From: DATKNA01 sp963755755
GTDB taxonomy: Bacteria > Actinomycetota > Actinomycetes > Actinomycetales > Kineosporiaceae
NCBI GenBank assembly: GCA_963755755.1
Contig: CAVWLJ010000019.1
Coordinates: 62,001-126,000 of the forward strand
DNA length: 64,000 bases
Direction of reading: 5' to 3'
The position numbers and the translations under genes are program-made. The notes below the pieces were generated by a model. The model made no database searches and had not been told where the DNA came from. It saw only the letters and a program-made list of their open reading frames with translations. Positions 55,788 to 63,736 of this stretch are shown here, piece after piece; positions within the stretch are counted from its first letter, which is position 1; every line of letters starts with the position of its first letter.

Positions 55788-56082
55788 GGCACGAACGAAC
55801 GCCCGGCCGAGGGCGACCTGGCGATCGTTTCCACCAGGGCGTCGCTCATGGGACCTACGGGCGCGACATTTGCCTCCCTAGGGGTGTGACGCAGGGCCGG
55901 TCGCAACGGATCTGATGGGTCGGAGCACGTGCCACGACTCAGGCGGACCCGCAAGGCCGCCGAGGGTGAGCGCGACGTGCACACGTGCTCGACGGGTACC
56001 CGTCCTGGTCGACGCGTCTCCTCGTGGAGTTCGGGTCGGGGCATCCGGGAGCACGCCCCGCACTCGAACCGAGGAGACCACG

Positions 56083-56367
56083 TTGACGTTTCCGTCGCCG
56101 CGCCCTGTCATCTCCGGCACGCCGTACCGGGTCCATCAGGTCCATGGTCACGTCCCGCGTGAGCTGGCTGACTTCGCTGGTCAGACCTGGTTCGTCCTGA
56201 GCGTGGACGGAGAGGACTACGAGGTGCGGGGACCCGGCATCGAGATCGAGGGACTGGTTCGGGTGTTCGAGAAGGACGAGCTCGGACACGGGAAGGACAT
56301 CCGGGTGTGGACCGTACGCCGGTATGCCGACGGCGACCTCTTCACCGCGGAGCACACACCGTCCTGA
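56083..56367 (+). CDS. Hypothetical small protein, 94 aa
   Basis: Soluble, beta-rich small protein starting TFPSPRPVISGTPYRVHQVHGH and ending DGDLFTAEHTPS, with no motif that I recognise. The TTG at 56083 is chosen because GAGGAG lies 8 nt upstream; no ATG or GTG fits. Neighbours are the transporter fusion (295-bp gap) and convergent DUF1479. Confidence 0.6.
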   Translation: MTFPSPRPVISGTPYRVHQVHGHVPRELADFAGQTWFVLSVDGEDYEVRGPGIEIEGLVRVFEKDELGHGKDIRVWTVRRYADGDLFTAEHTPS

Positions 56368-56398
56368 GGTCCTGCGGAATCGGTCGTGGGTGCGCGCA

Positions 56399-57703
56399 TC
56401 AGGCGAGGCCGAGACCGCGTCGCCCCGTGGTGTCGAGCTGATCCGGGCTGAACCGGTTGTCCCAGGTGCGCTCGTAGTGCTCGGCAGGGAAGTCGGTGGG
56501 GCTCGAGCCGGTGAGGAAGGCGTCGCGCACGGAAGCGGCATAGGTCTCGTTGCGCGGGCACCACGGGGCGGCGGGGATGTACATGACGTTGCCCCAGCCC
56601 TTCTGATTCTTGACCGGGGCGACACTGTGGATCATGTCGCAGTGCCACCAGACCGAGTCGCCGGCCTTGACGTCCGGGATTCCGCTGACCGCCCGTAGCA
56701 GCAGTGAGTGCCACTTCTCGCCGGCCGGGAACACCTGGTTCGTCGTCACGCCGCACATGTCGTCCTCGGGGACGTCGGCGAGCAAGGGACGCAGCATGAG
56801 ATAGGCCATCGCCTCGGGGATCGGGACGGTGTGCAGGACGCCCTGGTCGTGGTCCATGTCGGAGAGCGCCGTCCAGCCCTGGAAGGTGCGGAAGGCGGAG
56901 CACATGGTGGTGCCGGGGTACTGCTGGCCGGCAGTGCGGTGGGCGGCGTCCCACGGGTCGTACTGCTCCACGGTGCCGTCGAACAGATGCCGGAACGCCT
57001 TCTGGTAGGCCTCCGTCATCCAGAGGTCGAGGGTGCCGGGGTCGAGATGGGTGCCGAGGCCGCCGGAGTCCGCGCCGGGCGGCCGGCGGCGGATCCGGTC
57101 CGGGTACAGCGAGTCGCGATCCGGGTCGAACCACTGGAAGCCGTCGGACTCGGACGTCCACAGCCGGTTGAGGAAGGCCTGCACGCGGGCCATCCGGTCG
57201 CTCTGCCGGGCCTGCATCTGGGCGGGTGACCAGTAGATCGGGTAGATCTCGGGCTTGGAGCCCACGCTGCCGAAGAAGTCGTCCCCGGGACCGCGGTAGT
57301 TCTCGAAGAACGCGTTGCTCTCGACGTAGTCGACGATGCCGGCGTCCCAGGCAAGGGCCTGCTCGCGCGGGAAGTGCCCGCGCACGACCAGGCAGCCGCG
57401 CCGATGCAGCTTCGCCAGCTCGTCGGCGGGCACGGTGCCGGCCTCGATGTCGGCGTAGTCGAGAACCGGCCAGATCGTCTCGCCGTGCGCCTTCGCCGCT
57501 TCGACCTCGGCGACGGCAGCCGTGATCCGGGCCTCGACGACGGCGAACACCTCCTCGAGGGTGCGGCCCGAGGCCTCGATCCGGGCGCGCAGGGCCGGCT
57601 TGATCTCGCGGATCGCGGCCTTCAGGTCGTCCGGGGTGTTCTCCCAGTGCGGTAGCGGCGGCAGGGCCGCCTCGGTGGTGCCTGGGGCCGGTGCGGTCGT
57701 CAT
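56399..57703 (-). CDS. DUF1479 (YbiU-like) putative 2-oxoglutarate/Fe(II) oxygenase
   Basis: Protein of 434 aa of the DUF1479/YbiU family, which has a jelly-roll oxygenase fold. Candidate metal ligands: H and D in LGTHLDPGTLDLW (~215) and H in WWHCDMIHSVAPVKN (~350), with an Arg in YAASVRDAFLTG. The N-terminal helical region contains EASGRTLEEVFAVVEARI. ATG 57703. Divergent from a ROK regulator across 88 bp holding matched repeats. Substrate unknown; linked regulators of this type often sense sugars. Confidence 0.85.
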   Translation of the reverse strand: MTTAPAPGTTEAALPPLPHWENTPDDLKAAIREIKPALRARIEASGRTLEEVFAVVEARITAAVAEVEAAKAHGETIWPVLDYADIEAGTVPADELAKLHRRGCLVVRGHFPREQALAWDAGIVDYVESNAFFENYRGPGDDFFGSVGSKPEIYPIYWSPAQMQARQSDRMARVQAFLNRLWTSESDGFQWFDPDRDSLYPDRIRRRPPGADSGGLGTHLDPGTLDLWMTEAYQKAFRHLFDGTVEQYDPWDAAHRTAGQQYPGTTMCSAFRTFQGWTALSDMDHDQGVLHTVPIPEAMAYLMLRPLLADVPEDDMCGVTTNQVFPAGEKWHSLLLRAVSGIPDVKAGDSVWWHCDMIHSVAPVKNQKGWGNVMYIPAAPWCPRNETYAASVRDAFLTGSSPTDFPAEHYERTWDNRFSPDQLDTTGRRGLGLA

Positions 57704-57721
57704 GCGCTCACTCCATTCAGG

Positions 57722-57779
57722 AAGGACTCCTTACTGAGAGGTTAGGGCGCGTCGCACCCTCAAGGCAAGAGTCCTTACT
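57722..57779. promoter_or_regulatory. Repeated operator-like elements in DUF1479/ROK intergenic region
   Basis: GACTCCTTACT (57725-57735) and GAGTCCTTACT (57769-57779) are 11-bp direct repeats with one mismatch, 44 bp apart (about four helical turns). The first lies in a perfect palindrome AAGGA-C-TCCTT (57722-57732). Likely ROK-regulator sites over the divergent promoters. Confidence 0.5.
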
Positions 57780-57791
57780 AAACTCGTCGGC

Positions 57792-58919
57792 ATGACTCCC
57801 GCCAAGCCGTCGTTGGAGCTGCTCCGATCGCTCACCGATGAGCACGTGCTGCGCGCCCTGATCGCGGAGCCTCGCCTCACCCGCGCAGAGATCGCGGGCC
57901 GCACCGGTATCTCCAAGCCGACGGTGAGCGAGAGCGTCCGTCGGTTGAGGGAGGCCGGGCTCGTCCGCGACACGGGGGAGCGCACCACTGGCCGGGGGCG
58001 GGTCGGCAGCTACTTCGCCCTGGCCGAGGATCTCGGTACCGCCCTGGTCGTCGGCATCTCCCCGGAGGGCGTCGTCGCCGAGGTCCTCGACGTCCACGGG
58101 CGGGTCGTGGCGCGCACGGTGAAGGAGCTGGATCGCCCGGCCCACCCGGACGACGCCGGCAGGGCGCTCGAGGCTGCCGCCGCCGGCGCGGCCGCCGGGG
58201 CGACCGGGCCGGTCCGGCTGGCCGTCGTCAGCGCCGCCGATCCCGTCGACCGCGCCACCGGCCGTCTGATCCACCTGCCCGACGCGCCGTTCCTGGTCGG
58301 CGAGCTCGACCCGGTCGAGATCCTCGCTCCGTTGGTGGCCGGCCCGATCACGGTCGACAACGACGTCAACTGGGCCGCCCGCGCCGAACGTGCCGGCGGC
58401 CGCCAGGGAGAACTCGACAACTTCGCCTACCTCTACCTGGGCGAAGGGCTGGGGTGCGCCCTGGTCGCCGACGGAGAGGTGCGCCGAGGGCACGGGGGCC
58501 TCGCCGGCGAGATCGCGCATCTCCTCACGCTCGGCCCCGGCGGTCGCGCCATCCGCTTTCTCGACGTCTTCGCCGAGTTGCGCCTGCGCCGGCCGAACTC
58601 CACCGCCATCGACGTGCCGGCCCTGCTGCAGGCCCTCGACACGGATCGCGAACGCCTGGACGCCCCCCTCGCCGCCCTGGTGGACGCGATCCGCGGCGTC
58701 GTCACCGCGCTCGTCGCGCTGGCCGACCCCCGGTTCGTCGTCCTCGGCGGCACCTGGGGCACCCATCCGGCCATCGTCCACGCCGTCTCCCAACACTCGA
58801 TGCGCTGGTCGCGGGAGGTCCCGATCCGGGCCGCAGCTGTCGCGACCGACCCTCCGCTCACGGGCGCCCGCGTGGGCGCACTGCAGGACCTCCAGGCGGA
58901 CTTCCTGTCGCGCCAGTAG
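57792..58919 (+). CDS. ROK-family transcriptional regulator
   Basis: Regulator of 375 aa. N-terminal winged HTH at residues ~15-65 (LTRAEIAGRTGISKPTVSESVRRLREAGLV), then a ROK sugar-kinase-like domain (GPITVDNDVNWAARAERAGG, LYLGEGLGCALVADGEV, GHGGLAGEIAHL). The CXCGXXGC zinc motif of XylR/NagC-type repressors is absent, as in many actinobacterial members, and catalytic kinase activity is doubtful. ATG 57792. Divergent from DUF1479, which it presumably controls. Confidence 0.88.
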   Translation: MTPAKPSLELLRSLTDEHVLRALIAEPRLTRAEIAGRTGISKPTVSESVRRLREAGLVRDTGERTTGRGRVGSYFALAEDLGTALVVGISPEGVVAEVLDVHGRVVARTVKELDRPAHPDDAGRALEAAAAGAAAGATGPVRLAVVSAADPVDRATGRLIHLPDAPFLVGELDPVEILAPLVAGPITVDNDVNWAARAERAGGRQGELDNFAYLYLGEGLGCALVADGEVRRGHGGLAGEIAHLLTLGPGGRAIRFLDVFAELRLRRPNSTAIDVPALLQALDTDRERLDAPLAALVDAIRGVVTALVALADPRFVVLGGTWGTHPAIVHAVSQHSMRWSREVPIRAAAVATDPPLTGARVGALQDLQADFLSRQ

Positions 58920-59096
58920 CCGAGCGGTGGAGACGACGGCGACGGCATCGGGAGGGTGCGGTCCGAGCTCGGGCAGCGCCCGGTTCGGGAGCCATCGATT
59001 CCTTTTGGTGACGGCCCGGGTCTACCTGTGGCCGGAGCAGCCCGCGCGGTTGGCCGGTCCACCCGTGGACGCTCAGAGAGAAGGCTGATCCCCCCC

Positions 59097-60089
59097 ATGA
59101 CCATCCCAGCGACCATGCGCGCGCTGCAGCAGACCTCCCTCGGCGGCCCGCAGGACATGCACCTGGTCACCGATGCACCCGTGCCGAGCCCGGGCCAGGG
59201 CGAGGTCCTGATCCGCGTCGCTGCCGCCGGCGTCAACTTCGCCGACATCTCGAAGGCCCGCGGCACGTTCCTGGGCGCCCCGCAGCCACCGTACGTGGCC
59301 GGGTTCGAGGCCGCCGGCGAGATCGTCGCGGTCGGCGAGGGGGTGACGGGCTCGCAGCCGGGGGCCCTCGTCGTCGGCGTCGGAGACGGCGCTTTCGCCG
59401 AGTACATGGTGCTGCCGGCAGCGGCCGCGATGCCGGTGCCCTCCGGCTGGACCGAGCAGCAGGCGTTGGGCCTGGTCGTGAACTGGCCCACCGCGCTGGC
59501 CGCACTCAGGCCGCTGGGCGGGGTGGCTGCAGGGCAGACCGTGCTGATCCAGGCCGCGGCGGGGGCGACCGGCCAGGCCGCGGTCAGGATGGCCAAGCAC
59601 TACGGTGCGACCGTCATCGCCACCGCCTCGCCCGGCAAACACGAGACGGTGCTGGCCCTGGGCGCCGACCACGTCCTGGACTCCCTCGCCGCCGACCTCG
59701 CCGCCCAGGTGCTGCGGCTGACCGGCGGCGTCGGGGCCGATGTGGTGCTGGAATCGGCGGGCGGGGGCACCTTCGACGCCAGCCTGGCCGCAGCCAGGCG
59801 GGTCACGGGACGTGTCGTCGTCTACGGCTTGCCAGGCGGCGAAGCCTCGATCACCAACTGGGACCTGGTGTACAAGCACCAGGTCCACGTCATCGGCTTC
59901 AACCTCGGGGTGCTGATCCACGCCGCGCCACAGATCTTCGGCGAGGTCATGGCCGAGCTGTTCACGCTCATCGCCGCCGGTGTGCTCACCCCCGGCCGGC
60001 CCACCCCGTTCGACTTGGCTGACGGCGCGAAAGCGCTGGCGGAATTGGAGAGCAGGGCGACCGTCGGCAAACTGGCTCTGGTGCCATGA
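59097..60089 (+). CDS. Zinc-independent MDR quinone oxidoreductase
   Basis: Medium-chain reductase of 330 aa. GEVLIRVAAAGVNFADISKARG (~45), YVAGFEAAGEIVAVGEGV, then Rossmann VLIQAAAGATGQAAVRMAKHYGA (~150) and LGADHVLD. It lacks zinc ligands, as in the QOR/crotonyl-CoA reductase-like subgroup. NADPH-dependent reduction of quinones or enals is likely. ATG 59097. 22 bp upstream of the sigma-factor gene, with which it probably forms an operon; 177 bp from the ROK stop. Confidence 0.87.
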   Translation: MTIPATMRALQQTSLGGPQDMHLVTDAPVPSPGQGEVLIRVAAAGVNFADISKARGTFLGAPQPPYVAGFEAAGEIVAVGEGVTGSQPGALVVGVGDGAFAEYMVLPAAAAMPVPSGWTEQQALGLVVNWPTALAALRPLGGVAAGQTVLIQAAAGATGQAAVRMAKHYGATVIATASPGKHETVLALGADHVLDSLAADLAAQVLRLTGGVGADVVLESAGGGTFDASLAAARRVTGRVVVYGLPGGEASITNWDLVYKHQVHVIGFNLGVLIHAAPQIFGEVMAELFTLIAAGVLTPGRPTPFDLADGAKALAELESRATVGKLALVP

Positions 60090-60111
60090 GAAAGACCCTT
60101 AGGCTGCCGGT

Positions 60112-61104
60112 GTGACGGGCCAGCTGCGGGCGGCGCCGAATCACGAGCGATTCACCATCGAGACCGAGCGATTCCGCCGGGAGCTGTTGGCGCACTGCTA
60201 CCGCATGGTCGGCTCGGCCCACGACGCCGAGGACTTGGTGCAGGAGACCTATCTGAGGGCGTGGCGGTCCTACGCGGGATTCGAGGGCCGGGCGTCGATT
60301 CGGTCCTGGCTCTACAAGATCGCCACCAACGTCTGCCTGACCGCGTTGGCAGCGCGCCCGATCCGGGTACTGCCCTCAGGTCTGACAGGCCCGTACGACG
60401 GACCGGATCGCCCGCCGAGTCGTGTCGGCCCGGGCGAGGTCTCGTGGCTGGAGCCGCTGCCGGACGCCTGGGTCGCGCCGCCCGACGATCCGGCCACGGT
60501 GGTGGTCGAACGCGAGTCGCTGCGGCTGGCCCTCATCGCCAGCCTGCAGCACCTGCCCGCCCGCCAACGCGCGATCCTCATCCTGCGTGACGTGCTGGCG
60601 TTCTCCGCGGCGGAGACCGCGGAATTCCTCGGCACCACCACCGCGGCGGTCAAGAGCGGCCTGCAGCGCGCCCGTGCCCGACTGGACGCAGTGGAGCCGG
60701 AGCCCGAGAAGCTGCTCGAACCCACCGACCCCCGGGCACGCGCGCTCCTCGACCGCTACATCGCCGCCTTCGAGCGTTCGGACGCCGGTCTGCTGGAAGA
60801 GGTGTTGCGCAGCGACGCCACACTGGAGGCGACACCGTTCCGCGACTGGCAGGCGGGGCGGGCGATGTGCATCAATATCCTCGAGGCGTCCGTACTGGGC
60901 ACTGCAGGCGAGTGGCGGATGATCGCCACCACTGCCAACGGCCAGCCCGCCGCCGTCGTGTACCACCGCGACGACGACGGTGCGCTCCGAGCGGACGGCG
61001 CCGTGGTGCTGGCGGCCACCGCCACCGGCGTCTCCCGAGTGATCAAGTTCCAGGATCCGGCGCTGGTGGCGGCGTTCGGCTTTCCCGACGTGCTCGCGCA
61101 GTGA
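60112..61104 (+). CDS. ECF RNA polymerase sigma factor with C-terminal SnoaL-like domain
   Basis: Sigma factor of 330 aa. Region 2 at ~20-90 (FRRELLAHCYRMVGSAHDAEDLVQETYLRAWR, SWLYKIATNVCL), region 4 at ~140-200 (LQHLPARQRAILILRDVLAFSAAETAEFLGTTTAAVKSGLQRARARLD), then a ~120-residue NTF2/SnoaL-like domain. This is the SigG/TIGR02960-type ECF group, whose C-terminal domain modulates activity instead of an anti-sigma factor. GTG 60112. Probably co-transcribed with the oxidoreductase, which may report the signal. No separate anti-sigma gene is seen. Confidence 0.9.
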   Translation: MTGQLRAAPNHERFTIETERFRRELLAHCYRMVGSAHDAEDLVQETYLRAWRSYAGFEGRASIRSWLYKIATNVCLTALAARPIRVLPSGLTGPYDGPDRPPSRVGPGEVSWLEPLPDAWVAPPDDPATVVVERESLRLALIASLQHLPARQRAILILRDVLAFSAAETAEFLGTTTAAVKSGLQRARARLDAVEPEPEKLLEPTDPRARALLDRYIAAFERSDAGLLEEVLRSDATLEATPFRDWQAGRAMCINILEASVLGTAGEWRMIATTANGQPAAVVYHRDDDGALRADGAVVLAATATGVSRVIKFQDPALVAAFGFPDVLAQ

Positions 61105-61118
61105 GCGGCAGGCGCTGT

Positions 61119-61132
61119 CGGGCGCAAGCCCG
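61119..61132. terminator. Small hairpin between convergent genes
   Basis: CGGGC-GCAA-GCCCG, a 5-bp stem with a GNRA-type tetraloop, 15 bp after the sigma-factor stop and 6 bp before the end of the convergent GT gene. Weak. Confidence 0.35.
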
Positions 61133-61137
61133 CCGTC

Positions 61138-62767
61138 TCAGGTGTTCCCAGGCGGTAGCGGTCTACCGTGGCGCTGGAGACCAGGAGGAACCTGCCACAG
61201 GGTGTGCCCGGCTACGCGCGCGAGGACGGGAAGGTGGTCGATCGTGCGGGCGTTCTCGGGGGCGAAGCCATCGGCCCCGCTGCGCATGAGGACGATGGCA
61301 TTCCCGGACAGCAGGTAGTCCATCAACGCCCGCTGCCAGGGACGGTCCAGGCGTCGTGGTAGCGGTTCACCGTTCGGGCGCCGCGCCCCGGCGGTGTCGT
61401 ACGTCAGGCCCGTGACATCGATCCATAGCCGACACTGTCGTTCCAGGTCGCGACTCAGCAGATCCATCTGGATCAGGGCCGCGGGCGAGTCCGCCGTGAC
61501 GCAATGGCTCGAGGCCGCTGCCTTGCCCAGGCTTGCACCGGGGAATCGGGTGCCGCGGTGGAGCCCGGCGACGACGCAGGCGAATGCCGTGATCGGGATG
61601 GCGGCGACGGCGAGGGCCACGATCAGGACGTGACGGCTTCCCGGTGCCAGGGACCGCAAGCGCACAGGGCGGCACGGCCAGCGCGGCCGCACCCGTCCCC
61701 GTCAGCACGAGGAGGGGTGCGGCCGCGTAGCCGGCGTAGTGCGCGAAGAAGCTCGGCGCCGTGAGGAGCAGGGTCACGATGGCGACGAGCAGGGCGGAGA
61801 CGAGCCACGCCCGGTCGAGCACCGCTCCCACGACCGCGAGGGCGCACAGCACGGCCACGGCGGCGACGACCAGCAGATGCGGGGGTCGGGCTCCGCTGCC
61901 GAAGCGGGCCACGCCGAGGATTCCCGAGATCCGTCCCCGTACTCCCGCGTTGGCTTCCCCGCGTTCGAGTTGGTCGACGACCACCATGCGGAACATCGGA
62001 CCTGGTGCGGCCAGGAAGAACGGCAGGCACACGGCCGTAACGCCGGCGGCGGCACCGCACGCGACGCGCGCCGTTTCCCCGCCTCGTCCGCGGATGAGCT
62101 CCCACGCCAGCACGACGACGAGGGGGACGACACCCCAGATCTTGACCGCGGCGGCCGCACCGAGTGCCACCCCGGCGAGGAACTCCTCGTGCGGACGGGC
62201 CGACCGCCGGTACAGGAGTAGCAGGGCAAGGAGCATGCCGAGCGTGCTCCACGGCGTGAGGAGGGTCGTCGATTCCGCATCGATCGCCGGTGGCCAGACT
62301 GCATAGAGCACGCCCGCCACCGCTGCCGCGATCACACCCCCCGATCTGGCCCGCCGGGCGATGGCGGCGGTCAGCACAGCGTTGATCGACCCCAGCGCCA
62401 TGAAGGCGAGCCTGGCGAGCTCGAAGGCTCGATGGTCGGACACCACCCGGGCCAACGCTGCGAAAGGGGTGAGCACGAGCACGATTCCGGGTGGGTGCAG
62501 CAGGACGAAGTCCCGGTAAGGGAACCGTCCCGCGATCAGCGCCTGCGCTGCGGAGAAGTAGACGCCCTCGTCGTAGTCGTCCATGCCGCGGAGGCCGCCA
62601 CCGTGCAGCGTGGGCAGCAGTCGGGCCACGAAGGCAAGGAGCGCGATCGGGACCCACACCGTTGGCGGCGGGAGTGCGCCCGCACGCGCATTCTCCGGTC
62701 GTGGTGCCGATCGCCGGGAGAGCACCTGTCCCGCGCTGTCGATGGTCGACCCCCTTGCTGTGCTCAC
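61138..62767 (-). CDS. GT-C (mannosyltransferase/ArnT-like) membrane glycosyltransferase (frame interrupted)
   Basis: Polytopic glycosyltransferase of about 542 aa with ten or so helices. The first extracytoplasmic loop has DDYDEGVYFSAAQALIAGRFPYRDFVLLHPPG; the acidic residues there are the GT-C catalytic site. Further features are AVWPPAIDAESTTLLTPW, AAAVKIWGVVPL and a C-terminal soluble part (LIQMDLLSRDLERQCRLWIDVTGLTYDTAG). The frame changes near 61665; removing one C (GTGCCGCC to GTGCGCC) restores AVRPVRLRSLAPGS. GTG 62767. It is the intact relative of the deleted copy at 34259-35605. Adds a sugar from a polyprenyl-phosphate donor outside the membrane; the acceptor is unknown. Confidence 0.8.
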
Positions 62768-63013
62768 ACGGGGCGCTCCTGCCGACGCCGTCCAGGAACG
62801 CCGTCGTGGCGAAGGAGGTCCCTGCATCCGCCCTCGGACAGCTACTAATAAGAACTGTAGTAGACGCCGAGGCCGGCTGCGACCGGGGGCGGTCTCGACA
62901 TGAGCCGGACGAGCCGGATGTCACGCCCGACGCCGCCGCGTGGAACCGACGCGAACATCTCGGCCCCGACCGGGCATAGCAGGTGAATGGTGGCATCCCG
63001 GGGGAGCAGCTTC

Positions 63014-63736
63014 ATGCCTGCTTCCTGGCGCCCGGGGGGCCTCCCGCCTCCCCGGCTGCGTCGCGTCGTGCTGGCGGTCGCGAGCCTCGCGTCGCTCATC
63101 ACGCTCACCACACTGACCGTCCTCGTGATCATCCATCGTCACGAACCGCTGCAGGTCGACACCCGGCTCCACGCGTGGTCGCTGCAACGCCGGACGCCGG
63201 CACTGACCACGGCCGCCCTGGTTCTGACGGCCACCGGAACCGGCGTGATCGCCTACGTCCTTGCCGCTCTGGCGGGTGCGCTTGCCGCGGGCGGTGCGAT
63301 GGAGCGACGCATCATCGGTGCCGTTGCCGGCGTCGCCGGGTTGCTCCTGGGCCAGGGCATCCGACTCCTTCTCGCCGATGCCGTCGGCCGTGCCCGACCC
63401 CCGCAGGCGGACTGGGCGGGAACTGCCGGAGGTGCCGCCTACCCGTCGGGTCACACCATTACCTCGGCGCTGGTCGCGGCCCTGATCTGCATCGCCGCCG
63501 CTCGCGCCCTGCAGGGCCGGGCGCGCACCGTCGCTCGGGCCACAGCCCTCGGCTGGGCGACCCTCGTCGGGCTCACGCGGATCTACCTCGGCGTCCACTG
63601 GCCCACCGACGTGCTCGCCGGATGGCTGCTGGCCGCCACCCTCGTCATCGCCGTCATGCTGCTCGTCGAGACGGTGCCGGGCGCGCGTGCACGTGCTCGG
63701 GAGGGGCCGGATCCGATCAGACGCCGGCGGCGGTGA
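63014..63736 (+). CDS. PAP2-family membrane phosphatase
   Basis: Membrane phosphatase of 240 aa with about six helices. The three PAP2 motifs are present: DAVGRARPP (the usual Lys of motif 1 appears replaced), YPSGHTITSALVAA (catalytic-site His) and RIYLGVHWPTDVLAG (nucleophile His). Dephosphorylates undecaprenyl diphosphate or phosphatidic-acid-type lipids. ATG 63014 has GGGGGAG 7 nt upstream and is preferred; ATG 62987 (AGGTGA upstream) would add nine residues. The 3' end overlaps the convergent ZIP gene by 20 bp. Confidence 0.87.
   Translation: MPASWRPGGLPPPRLRRVVLAVASLASLITLTTLTVLVIIHRHEPLQVDTRLHAWSLQRRTPALTTAALVLTATGTGVIAYVLAALAGALAAGGAMERRIIGAVAGVAGLLLGQGIRLLLADAVGRARPPQADWAGTAGGAAYPSGHTITSALVAALICIAAARALQGRARTVARATALGWATLVGLTRIYLGVHWPTDVLAGWLLAATLVIAVMLLVETVPGARARAREGPDPIRRRRR

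Noticed and set aside
55853..55866. GGGACCTACGGGCG as a dormancy (DosR-type) box near the transporter-Usp gene
   Set aside because: Only one half matches GGGAC; the second half is not its complement, and it lies downstream rather than upstream of the Usp genes.
62850..62875. AT-rich CTACT-N12-AGTAG inverted repeat between GT-C and PAP2 genes
   Set aside because: Could be a promoter or operator, but there is no regulator nearby and arms are only 5 bp; not enough to list as a site.
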